DNA of 64,000 nucleotides, taken from positions 62,001 through 126,000 of the forward strand of contig NHNW01000022.1 of NCBI GenBank assembly GCA_002786025.1. Direction: 5' to 3'. Positions 9,105-17,600 of this stretch are shown piece by piece; the stretch's first letter is position 1; the number at the start of each line of letters is the position of its first letter. Position numbers and translations under genes: made by a program. Under the pieces are notes generated by a model. It saw nothing but the letters and a program-made list of their open reading frames with translations. It did not search any database and was not told the DNA's origin. Source of the DNA: Zasmidium citrigriseum (lineage: Eukaryota > Ascomycota > Dothideomycetes > Mycosphaerellales > Mycosphaerellaceae).

Positions 9105-11408
9105 TCATTGCGACGCCCGCCTCACAGACCTCCCACGCTGATTTGAAGCACCCTCGCCAGCATCGCTCTCCGAATCCGAAAGATTTCGTTCCTCGATCAT
9201 GATCCCGCTGCTGCCACGACTGCTTGGCCGGCCTTCGCTTGTCAGAGATTGCCTCCTCTCTTCCGGCGTAAGAGGTCTCAAGCCGTAGGTTGAGATCGGT
9301 GCCACTGCAGTTGGCTCCGCCTCAGCGACAACCAGCGGCGTGGAATGCTTGGCCAACTCGTTGATCGTCTCCATCTCGTAGTGAGCTTCTGGGCTGCTGG
9401 TCGCTGCCTCAGCCAGCTCGACATCATCGTTCTGAACTTGGGCTACTCTGATCTCACCCAGCCAGCGAAAGAGGAGTCGTTGTTTGATGGCTGCCCAGGC
9501 TCCGAGCTCTGATCTTTGGTCATCGGGGGCGAGGGCACTGTACAGCCTCTTATTGATCGTCCTCTCCGGCGCGAACCATCTCCTGAGTAGTCGCCATTTG
9601 ATACGATTCCAGAAGCCTTCCGGCTCCACGGACTCCAAGGCGCCAGTGCTTGTCCAGAACTGAGGGTAGTCTTCTTCCAGATCGTTGAAGAGCGACTCAT
9701 AAAGCCCGCGTTGGAAAGGCGTCTGTCGGCTTCGCTGCAGGCTGTGCTTCACACAGTACCAGAGAAACAGGACAAAGATCATCAGAACCACCGCAGCCAC
9801 AAAGTACCAGCCGATGCTCGGATTATCCGCGAAAGCATCCACGTTCATGCCAAAGAGGCCCACGATGAATGTCAGCGGCAGGAATATGAACGTGATCCAG
9901 CTCAGACGCCACATGGAAAGGCCAAGCTGCAATGACTGTCTCGAGTCGCGAATCCCAACAGATTTGTACATCAGATCGCTAAGATTGTTCGTCGGCTGAA
10001 CCAGGTCTTCGGAAACGTTGTGCGAAAGCCTCTCGTACTCAGCAGGTGTTGAAGCCATCCAATCCACTTCTACTCCATTCACTTCATCGTCGGCGTCGGC
10101 GAGTTCACGCATATTGATTTGCATCTCTCTGACTAGATCCGCGTGAATCCACATGACTTTGTCGACTTTCAGCCATGCTGCTTGGTTCGTCCAGAGCTCG
10201 GGGGCTCGAGATTCGTCGGCAGGGTTCTCGTAGATCTTATCCTCAAGCATGCTAATGTGGTCTTCCGCGACACTCAGAAACTGGTCCCAAACCACTCCCA
10301 ACCCATGGAAGATGTCCACAAGTATGAAGTTCGTACATTGGGCAGCAAGTCTGGAGTCGTTCAGGACGTCTTCCTTGCGCAGATAGAATGACAGCCGTCG
10401 CCATCGTTTTTCAAAATCGTTCCTTGGCTGGACTAGGCAATCTTCCAGTAGCATGGATGCGGAGGTTTCAAAGATGATGACGGTGTTGGAGTTATCGAGA
10501 TACTCCAGAAGAACTTTGCTCTCATCTCGCTGTGGACCGCGGCCGGCCGTGCCATTTGCCATATGCTTGTACGGATTCTTGATGTCGATGTCCGGGGAGA
10601 TGTGTTGAGGAGGGCCAAGATTCCGTTGGATATAGACAGACATCCGTTGCACCGATACGTCGTAGCCATATGGGTTGCTGCTGTCTTCATACGAGTTGAG
10701 ATGCATCATCTTGGCGTCGACTGGCTTCGCTCCAAAGGCAGTGTTTCGCTTTCGTTTCTGAGGCGATTCGGTAGGATAAGGCTTCAGATAGTCCAGTCCA
10801 AATGCAGTCCGAGAGACATTTCGCCATGGATCAGTCTGCCCTCTCCATGACCGCCCATTCAGGAACGGCTTGCCACCACGCTGGCGAGGCTTCTCGTATC
10901 TGGCCCATTTCGAGAAACCAGGCATACCCACGAGTTCATTGGGGTGATTGATGTTGAACTTCTTGAGAAGAAAGAGCGTTGCCCATGTCGCATTCTGTAC
11001 GTGGATCACTCTCAGAGCAGCTCCATGCACACGTTTGCTGTCCGAATAGAAATGGCGAAGCTCGGAAAGTGTTTGAAATTCCTGAGCAGCGACAGCGACA
11101 TGGCGCTTTCCACCTTGCGCTGGATTGGCATCGTTGCTGATGTAGTCCACGATCAGGACTCTACCATTCTGAAAGCAGTGACCGTCCCATTTGATTCGCC
11201 ATTCCGGGTCTGGGTTATGGAACTTCGACCATGCCTCGCTATGGTGATAGTTGGGCTTCCAATGAGGATGGAAGTGGTGTTCGGTTTGCACTCGTGGCAG
11301 TGATGGCCGTTTGCCCTCGGCATTTGACTTTGTACTTTTCTTGCTGCTTTTCTGGCTTGATGTTCTGGAGACGGCGATTTCGGGTAGCTGTGGAGATTCC
11401 TCCATCAT
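9105..11408 (-). CDS. CorA-type Mg2+ transporter-like membrane protein
   Basis: A single-exon gene of 767 aa. Near residue 519 it has the signature GMN tripeptide at the end of a first transmembrane helix (FLPLTFIVGLFGMN). A short loop follows, then a second helix (WYFVAAVVLMIFVLFLW). This two-helix, GMN arrangement defines the CorA/Mrs2/Alr superfamily of divalent cation channels. The large N-terminal part (residues 1-480) is the cytosolic funnel domain; it contains an acidic/helical region just before the membrane. The C-terminal 200 residues are charged and Ser-rich, longer than in yeast Alr1. The N-terminus is disordered and Ser/Lys-rich. The conserved GMN supports magnesium transport, but fungal paralogues of this form are often of unknown ion preference. 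Probable location is the plasma membrane. Confidence 0.85.
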   Translation of the reverse strand: MMEESPQLPEIAVSRTSSQKSSKKSTKSNAEGKRPSLPRVQTEHHFHPHWKPNYHHSEAWSKFHNPDPEWRIKWDGHCFQNGRVLIVDYISNDANPAQGGKRHVAVAAQEFQTLSELRHFYSDSKRVHGAALRVIHVQNATWATLFLLKKFNINHPNELVGMPGFSKWARYEKPRQRGGKPFLNGRSWRGQTDPWRNVSRTAFGLDYLKPYPTESPQKRKRNTAFGAKPVDAKMMHLNSYEDSSNPYGYDVSVQRMSVYIQRNLGPPQHISPDIDIKNPYKHMANGTAGRGPQRDESKVLLEYLDNSNTVIIFETSASMLLEDCLVQPRNDFEKRWRRLSFYLRKEDVLNDSRLAAQCTNFILVDIFHGLGVVWDQFLSVAEDHISMLEDKIYENPADESRAPELWTNQAAWLKVDKVMWIHADLVREMQINMRELADADDEVNGVEVDWMASTPAEYERLSHNVSEDLVQPTNNLSDLMYKSVGIRDSRQSLQLGLSMWRLSWITFIFLPLTFIVGLFGMNVDAFADNPSIGWYFVAAVVLMIFVLFLWYCVKHSLQRSRQTPFQRGLYESLFNDLEEDYPQFWTSTGALESVEPEGFWNRIKWRLLRRWFAPERTINKRLYSALAPDDQRSELGAWAAIKQRLLFRWLGEIRVAQVQNDDVELAEAATSSPEAHYEMETINELAKHSTPLVVAEAEPTAVAPISTYGLRPLTPEERRQSLTSEGRPSSRGSSGIMIEERNLSDSESDAGEGASNQRGRSVRRASQ

Positions 11409-11826
11409 TCGAAGTCGGCTGCCTCGACAGCTTCTTCATCAATTTTACAGACTGGACATCGCGAGGGTATATCAGTATCTGCTGTCAAGTGTGAATCAGC
11501 TCGTCAGCCGTGTGAGGCTATGTTTGTGCAGGCAACGAAGGAGGAGCAGATGACCAGCCGCACAGGTGTGGATTGCTGAAGGATGCAGACGCCGATCGAC
11601 CAGGTTGCACCAAGCCAAGCCACAGGGGAGATGGTGTGTACACCATGTCTCCGCCCCCAACTACTTCGACTCATCGACTCTCTGATGCAGGAGTGCCTGG
11701 GTCGCAGATGAGATTGTTGACAACGAGAAAGCAGATGCCTGTTTCCGATGCTCAGATGTCGTATGTCTACTTCGTCAGCTCTGACCAATCAATGCGATCG
11801 GCCTTCTATGTCTAGAAGTCATCAAG
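11409..11826. other. Intergenic region, no gene seen
   Basis: This stretch holds the 5' leader and promoter of the CorA-like gene and the 3' end region of the RRT8/EI24-like gene, both on the minus strand. Only short unrelated ORFs are present and I see no repeat or RNA gene. Confidence 0.6.
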
Positions 11827-12675
11827 TTAAGGCTCATCCGTATATGCCTGATTCAGTGGCTGTCGTTCCTCGTCTGTTTGCTGCTGCTTTTGTTCTATTC
11901 GTACCGCCCACAAGGCACTGCCAACTGCGGTCGTGAGGAGGAAGATCATCGAGAGCGGCGGGACCAGCTCCAACACCATGTACATCGTGCCAAACCACAT
12001 GTACTCCCATCGACGTCTCTTGGTCTTGATGAAGTCGTTCCTCTGCTTCTTGCTGAATTGCTTGAGCTGAAAGTACCTCCAGTTGATGAGTGGTCCAGCT
12101 CGGTAGCCCGTCAAGACGAGGAACAGAGGCACGCCGACGAATGGAACGAAATTAAGCGGTAGCAAGATGGCCATCTCGAAGATTTGGCGGAAGGAGAAGG
12201 GCGCATACACTCCGCCCTTGTCTCGTGGTCCAAGGCGCTTGTAGGGATCGCTCTCGTTGATGTCTTCGGACACAGGGCGCCGGCTTTTGACGAGATCCTC
12301 GTATCCTTCAGCCACCAGTACCGCATCGAAGATGTCCACTTGCGTGTGATCCACAAACATGCCCTCGAAGACCACCTGGACGATGAGCATGCCTGTTCCG
12401 AGGATGAAAAAAGTGCCGTTGACCCATGCGGAGCCCTTATAGTGGAAGAGTGCCAGAAATGCCACGACAGGTAGGTACAGCGTGAGGAAGAGTAATACCA
12501 ACACGCATACTGAAAGTAGCGTCAAGGGTATGAGGCGGCCTTTGAGCAGTGGATGTAGGAACCGGTGGGTGGCGAAGTACCACATGCCCTTGATGGGATA
12601 GAAGGGAGCCGGGGAGAAGTTGGCGCGTATGAACTGGTTCATGGCTCGCCGCCATGGGCCTTCTTCTGAAGCCAT
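11827..12675 (-). CDS. Multi-pass membrane protein, RRT8/EI24-like
   Basis: A single-exon gene of 282 aa with at least four hydrophobic segments. Two are back to back near residues 45-75 and 80-115 (LIPLTLLSVCVLVLLFL), one is near 165-190 (AILLPLNFVPFVGVPLFLVLTGY), and one is near 230-260 (LVPPLSMIFLLTTAVGSAL). The GYRAGPLINWRYFQLK block after the third segment matches what I know of the fungal outer-spore-wall/lipid-droplet proteins Rrt8, Lds1 and Lds2, which belong to the EI24 fold. In yeast these act in lipid droplets and spore-wall assembly; the role in a filamentous fungus is inferred. The C-terminus is Gln/Glu-rich and cytosolic-looking. The gene is divergent from PPM1 with 317 nt between the two starts. 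Confidence 0.65.
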   Translation of the reverse strand: MASEEGPWRRAMNQFIRANFSPAPFYPIKGMWYFATHRFLHPLLKGRLIPLTLLSVCVLVLLFLTLYLPVVAFLALFHYKGSAWVNGTFFILGTGMLIVQVVFEGMFVDHTQVDIFDAVLVAEGYEDLVKSRRPVSEDINESDPYKRLGPRDKGGVYAPFSFRQIFEMAILLPLNFVPFVGVPLFLVLTGYRAGPLINWRYFQLKQFSKKQRNDFIKTKRRRWEYMWFGTMYMVLELVPPLSMIFLLTTAVGSALWAVRIEQKQQQTDEERQPLNQAYTDEP

Positions 12676-12992
12676 GTCGTGATCCAGTCGTTTGTTATCG
12701 TCCAGGTGTTCGTGTTTGGTTGCTGGGTCGTGGCTTCGCGAGTCTTGTCAGATGTTCAACAGCGGTATCTCACGCAGTCTCCGCTTCCAGGAGTGCCAGC
12801 ACGCAATCCAACGATAGAAGAGAAGATGGATGAGAAGGAGAAGAAGATGATAGTTGCTGCCTCCAAGTTTCTGTGGTTCACATGCAAGCTCGGCTGCACC
12901 TGCCACGCTCCCAAAGCACAGACCAATCCAACGTCATCCGCCCCCAAACTCAGAGCTCGACCTCATCGCCTGCGCCACAACCATCCTCCACA
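12676..12992. promoter_or_regulatory. Shared divergent promoter region, RRT8-like and PPM1
   Basis: The starts of two divergent genes lie 317 nt apart, so both promoters must be here or overlap. I see no clear TATA box and no repeat. Just before the PPM1 start the sequence is pyrimidine- and CA-rich (ccatcctccacaatg), a usual fungal leader. Confidence 0.5.
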
Positions 12993-14093
12993 ATGTCAAC
13001 CATCCCGAACCTCAACACCCTCCGCACAGGACGTCGGGGTCCGCGGCTCCGTGCTCGCCGTGGAGGAGGAGGCCCAGACAATGTCGGCGAGACAGCGACT
13101 TTTGGCGACGAAGACCTCGAAGCCGGCAGGGACAGAGTCATCCAGCAGACCGATCACGATGCCAGCAGCAGTCGGATGAGCGCGGTGTCACTGGGCTATC
13201 TTGAGGATCCATATGCAAAGGCTTTTTTTCCAGCGGGACAGGAAGTGCCGAAGAGATATCCGATCATCAATCGAGGGACTTATGTACGGACGAAGGCGAT
13301 TGATAGACTGGTGATACGATTTCTGGAGACGAATCCGAAGGAGCGGAAACAGATCATTTCGCTAGGTGCTGGATCAGATACGAGGTTCTTCAGGCTGTGT
13401 GCTGGGAAGTACAAAGTACGATACCATGAGCTGGATTTCGAGTCGAATGTGGCGCCGAAGCGGGCGGCCATCAGGGCGTCGGAGCACTTGTCGAGAATGA
13501 CGCTGGCGCAAGATGATGGGTCAACATATCAGCTTCATGCAATTGATCTGCGAGACCTGACGCATCGCTCGCCGCCAATTTTGCCGGAACTCGAGACCGA
13601 AACGCCGACATTGATTCTCAGCGAGTGTTGTCTTTGCTACTTGCCACCTGATACGGCGAGTAGCGTGATACAGTACTTCCACATGAACATCCCCGGTTCG
13701 CTGGCGATGATCTTGTACGAACCAATCCGGCCTTTTGATTCCTTTGGAAGAACGATGGTATCGAATCTGGCTTCGCGAGGCATCGAGCTGCGGACGCTGA
13801 AGCGATACTATTCACTAGATGCACAGAGGCAGCGGCTTCGGCTATCAGGCTTCAAGGGCGGCCAGGGAGCAAGAGATGTCTATCAACTATGGGAGACTGA
13901 TGACTGGGTGAGCAAAGACGAACGAGAACGGATTGAAAAGCTCGAATGGCTGGACGAGATTGAGGAGTGGAAATTGCTGGCAAGCCATTATTGCGTTGCA
14001 TGGGGTTGGAGAGGCGACCCATTTGGAGAAGCATGGAAACATATTGAAGGTGGTGGAACTCCCGCAGAACAGCAAGATGAAGATATGGGATAA
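12993..14093 (+). CDS. PPM1: Leucine carboxyl methyltransferase 1 (PP2A methylase)
   Basis: A single-exon gene of 366 aa. The enzyme methylates the C-terminal leucine of the PP2A catalytic subunit with S-adenosylmethionine and so controls holoenzyme assembly. Diagnostic features in order are a YLEDPYAKAFF motif, RTKAIDRLVIRFL, the SAM loop IISLGAGSDTRFFRL, the strand-end acidic residue in YHELDFESN, LSECCLCYLPP, and YEPIRPFDSFGRTM. All are characteristic of LCMT1. Yeast Ppm1 is 328 aa; the extra length is an Arg/Gly-rich N-terminal stretch. The open frame begins at 12873, but the ATG at 12993 (context cacaATGtc) is preferred because the upstream 40 residues are low-complexity and lie in the shared promoter. 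Confidence 0.93.
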   Translation: MSTIPNLNTLRTGRRGPRLRARRGGGGPDNVGETATFGDEDLEAGRDRVIQQTDHDASSSRMSAVSLGYLEDPYAKAFFPAGQEVPKRYPIINRGTYVRTKAIDRLVIRFLETNPKERKQIISLGAGSDTRFFRLCAGKYKVRYHELDFESNVAPKRAAIRASEHLSRMTLAQDDGSTYQLHAIDLRDLTHRSPPILPELETETPTLILSECCLCYLPPDTASSVIQYFHMNIPGSLAMILYEPIRPFDSFGRTMVSNLASRGIELRTLKRYYSLDAQRQRLRLSGFKGGQGARDVYQLWETDDWVSKDERERIEKLEWLDEIEEWKLLASHYCVAWGWRGDPFGEAWKHIEGGGTPAEQQDEDMG

Positions 14094-14168
14094 AATTTCA
14101 TGATATTGCAAGAACGCTTCGCTACACACCGCTTCATCAAAACATCAATCGCACCCGGCCGCAAGAAC

Positions 14169-14973
14169 TCAGTAATCCTCCAACTCGCAATCCATGTGGT
14201 CCGGGTCGTCATGATAATGCTGCTTCATCTCCACGTATCTTCCACTTCGCAGCTTGACGGCATAAGACGCCTCCTCGTCGGCCTTCTCATCAGAGTCCGA
14301 ATCCTCCGGAGCGTAGCCGACGCAATAGTGTGCATATATGTCCACACTTTCGTCCATTTCGTCATCTGAAGGTGGTTCCTCGCCATCTGTGAACTCCGCC
14401 TCAGGCTCCTCCTCGCTCTTCTCCTCATCATCCGAATCGATCACGATTACCACCCTCCTCCGCCGCTTGACAAGCGCGACCGCGATGGTGTCTTCATCCT
14501 CCGATTCCTCCCGGTCGGTATATGTGTCGTCCATCACCTCGCCATCAGGACCGCCATCATCGGTATCATCCTCATCATCGTGCTCCTCTCCATCCGAGTT
14601 CTGGTCATCATCATCGCTGCTGTGATCGCTGTTGGCATCATCTTCTTCTAACGCAGCTGCAATCGCTCTTCGTCTCTGGTATTTGGCCCACGCTTTTCGG
14701 ATTCTTGGGTAGTCTTCATCATAATCCTCCCTCTTGTCAACGTCTTTGAGGGTATCATAGGCTTCGTCGATCTACTCAAACATCAGCAACATTCTTGGAA
14801 AGAGACTCTGCATCACATACCGCGGCCATGGCCACCAAGCCGACACCCTTCATGCCCGTCTTCTTCCATGATCGGGCCAATCTGCGGTAAGACTTTCGGA
14901 TCTCAGAGTCGGTCGCTTCGGGACTACACCCCAAGGTCAGGTAGTAGTCTGGGATGCGAGGTCGGAGCGCCAT
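14169..14973 (-). CDS. J-domain-like protein lacking the HPD motif, acidic C-terminus
   Basis: Two exons (14973-14821 and 14771-14169; 49-nt intron with GTATGT donor) encode 251 aa. Residues 8-70 read like a J domain: PDYYLTLGCSPEATDSEIRKSY is helix I/II, and IDEAYDTLKDVDKREDYDED fits helix III and its end. Where helix II should be followed by HPDK there is WKKTGMKGVGL, so the tripeptide that triggers Hsp70 ATPase is absent. A strongly acidic Asp/Glu/Ser tract follows, interrupted by a basic KRRRRVVIVIDSDDEE segment. The C-terminus carries SGRYVEMKQHYHDDPDHMDC, which is shared with the next gene. The protein may be nuclear given the basic run, but this is inference. I cannot name a function. 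Confidence 0.8.
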
Positions 14974-16032
14974 GATGGTCGAAGTCGGATGTCGAGACGA
15001 GATGATATGAAACAAGGTCAAGAGTCGTCGCAGGAGATCTGTGTGTTTAGGTGCACAGGCTTCGGTTCTTGAAATCAGGTGCAGAGGGTTTCGTGCTCGA
15101 GGTTCTGGTGGCAAGCGCGGGTCGGGTGTTTCTGTATTGTGGGAAGTGTGAAAATGCAAGCGCACGCTCTTGGATTTGGGGGATGCGGAATATATGCTTC
15201 TGAAAGCGTCGGCAGGGAAATTTACGGTCATCAAGAAAACAATTGAGCGTGTGGACTGCAAGAGTAGCTAGTAAGCACATCGCGCTTACCTTCACTTGCA
15301 CGGGAGGCAGTGGCGCTAGCGTCACATGCTTCCCGACTTCCTCGTGCACACGCATACGCACGAGACTGCTAGAAATCGTGAATTCATCGATATACGAACT
15401 GGAACATGCTTCGCCCAGACTCATCATGGTAGCGTGATCGTGCCTTTATCTCAGACTCTCCCTTCCCTTAGGAGAATGTTGCTAGAGTCGAGATCTAGCA
15501 TGGATCTTCAGGACCTCTTCGGGATCTGAAGGATCTGGCCGGGATCTTGGGAATGTCCCAAGGACCTGGGACATCCTAATGAGGTTCCGGGGTTTCGGCA
15601 CTTTGATTCCATTTGACCGGTCCAGGACTGCTCGCATGTGATGACACACACCATTCAGGAAACTTTCATGGCACGAAGCCAATTCAAAGACTCGATACAT
15701 GCTACTACAACAGCAGCTAGATGTGATTCGGTCTTTATTCGATCAAAAGCAATCTCGTATTCTCCTTCCGATGTATAGTCACGATGTATGCCCAGGATAC
15801 TGGGTGGCAGAAACGATTCAAAGACCATGTGAGACACTGGATAATTCGACAACCCAAAACTTCGCTTTCGCTTGCGTATCGTACTATCATGCTATGCTCA
15901 TCCATTCAGTGAGCAAGTACACAGCGAAAGACGACATCGTGCTTCTCTCCCGCATGTGCAGACACGCCCGCACAAAGAGCCCGCTCAACCAACAATCATG
16001 CTGCCACAGGACAACATCAGACAACAGCTCCC
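14974..16032. other. Intergenic region, no gene seen; GGATCT-rich inverted repeat at about 15490-15580
   Basis: The 1.06-kb spacer lies between the J-like gene start and the end of the lysine-rich gene. ORFs here are scattered and have no recognisable domain. Around 15490-15580 the hexamer GGATCT recurs several times, followed by an imperfect palindrome (gggaatgtccc, spacer, gggacatcc) that could form a hairpin. Confidence 0.5.
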
Positions 16033-16685
16033 TCAAGCCTTTGCGTAAGAGTGACTCTTGTTCTTGTCCAGGACACACGTCTGGTGATGAGGATCGGTCT
16101 CCCAGTGCAGGTTCTGCTCGACCCAAGTTCCGTTCTTCAGCAGGACCTCGTAGCGGCCTCCCTCCTCGTCAAGGTCGCCGTAATCGTACTTCTTCTCCTT
16201 TTCCCAAGCGTAGGCACCCTCTTCGTCATCTTCGTCATCCTCGCTGCCGTTGTGCTCGTAGTCGTCATCTTCACTGTCGTCATCCTTGAAGCGAACGGGC
16301 CGCATGCCTTCCTCATCTTGGTAGTTGAAGGAGTTGTCGTTGGCAACGAAGGGGTCGTCGTCAGACTGTTGCAAGTTAGCATGTACTTTGATTAGAGCGA
16401 TTTCGATCTCCATACCTTCTTGATGGCTGCGTTCCTCGCTGGCATCTTTCTCGGAGCAGCAGGGATCTTTGCAACAGCGGGCAGCATTTGCGCCTCTGGA
16501 GTACTTGGTGGCTGTGTGTGCTTCGACTTCGTTGCGGCTGACTTGCTTGACTTCTTCTGGGCAGGCTTCTTTGCGCTCGACTTCTTCGTGGTTTGCTTCT
16601 TCTTCAGCACCTTGGCCTTGGACTTGATAGCCGGCGTCTTCTTTGGCGCAGAGACCTTGGCAGCCATCTTCTTCGTAGGAGCCAT
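16033..16685 (-). CDS. Lysine-rich protein with acidic middle and shared C-terminal motif
   Basis: Two exons (16685-16416 and 16365-16033) joined across a 50-nt intron with a GCTAAC branch site encode 200 aa. Residues 1-90 are Lys/Ala/Pro/Ser-rich, like a histone-tail or linker-histone-type disordered region. The middle is acidic (FKDDDSEDDDYEHNGSEDDED). The C-terminus reads LLKNGTWVEQNLHWETDPHH followed by TCVLDK. That end aligns with the neighbouring J-like protein at the pattern L-K/R-S/N-G-x-Y/W-V-E-x3-H-x3-DP-x-H-x2-C-x-L. The two genes lie in the same orientation, so they may derive from a local duplication or domain shuffling. A nuclear, chromatin- or RNA-binding role is possible but not shown. 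Confidence 0.75.
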
Positions 16686-17600
16686 AATGCTCACAGGGCT
16701 TTCGTCGTCGAAAGTCGTCGATCGCTGCTGTTCTTCTCTCTTCCTGCGGTGCAAGTCTCTCAATATCCAAAGATCTCAGAAGAAGAGCAAAGTCTGCAAG
16801 GTAGATGTAGGCCGCCATCCAAAACCTCACCTGGCTTCAATTCACTCATCGTTGCTATTGTCCTCATCGGCCAAAATCCTGGTCTTGGCAGGAGGTGAGG
16901 TTTTCATTCACTCTTGACGCCATGCTAGCTCCAGCTCTGGCTTTCGCGGGGAGATGGCTAGGCATCGTCCGAGTTGTGGTTGCGAATGGTTGCGAACGGT
17001 GGTGGAGTGCGAGAGAATGTCGCATTCTGCGTCGACCTGATCTGACTCGGCTTGACTCGGCTTGACTCGTCTTGACTCAATCTGGGAGAGGATGTAGATT
17101 CGCCGTCTTGATCTTTCTAATAAGAAGAGGTTTCTGTATTGTTCATTCCACGTTAACCAAAGCTCATGTCGCGATATCGGCATCTTAGAATGATGCTGGA
17201 GGTATCTTGTCTTGCTGCCTAGTGAGCAGGAAGGGGGACGCTGATCGAAATGGCAGAGTGGGTTGATGTGGCCATCGTGGTGACAGACGTTTGGATGAGA
17301 TCTTGTTGTCCCTCTAGAGCGATGGACGTAGTCTGCATTTGTGTGCCACCTGTCTTTGTGTTCACATGTGTTCCCACGCTTCTGTGAAAGGTGAGCGAAG
17401 AGGTGAGGCGAGCATTGATTCAGTCGCGTGTCTCGCGGATCGCCCACCCGCGAGTTCCGCCGTCTCATCCGCGAGATTCGCACTCGCGTATTGCTCGCGG
17501 GTCGCGAGTCGCGGATGGAAAGTGAGGTGAAGTCAACATCATCAAGACTTGAAATGGTTCATACCTCAGCAACATCCAAAATCATCACCTCTCACTCGCA
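16686..17600. other. Intergenic region with TGACTC repeats and CGCGAG-rich block
   Basis: No gene is supported. A 191-aa minus ORF (17483-16908) has low-complexity His/Arg-rich composition and no domain. Notable are four 10-bp units with TGACTC at 17041-17080, and a cluster of CGCGAG/CTCGCG words at about 17425-17516. Confidence 0.5.
17041..17080. repeat. Four 10-bp units with a TGACTC core
   Basis: The unit cTTGACTCGG repeats four times with minor changes; the last unit forms a full TGACTCA, the core recognised by Gcn4/CPC1- and AP-1-type bZIP factors. It lies about 360 nt upstream of the lysine-rich gene start at 16685, so a regulatory role is possible but untested. Confidence 0.5.

Noticed and set aside
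15047..15427. 126-aa minus ORF
   Set aside because: No domain and overlaps the likely promoter of the J-like gene.
16908..17483. 191-aa minus ORF in the spacer before ATM1
   Set aside because: His/Arg/Ser-rich without domain; open frame probably due to repeats such as TGACTC.
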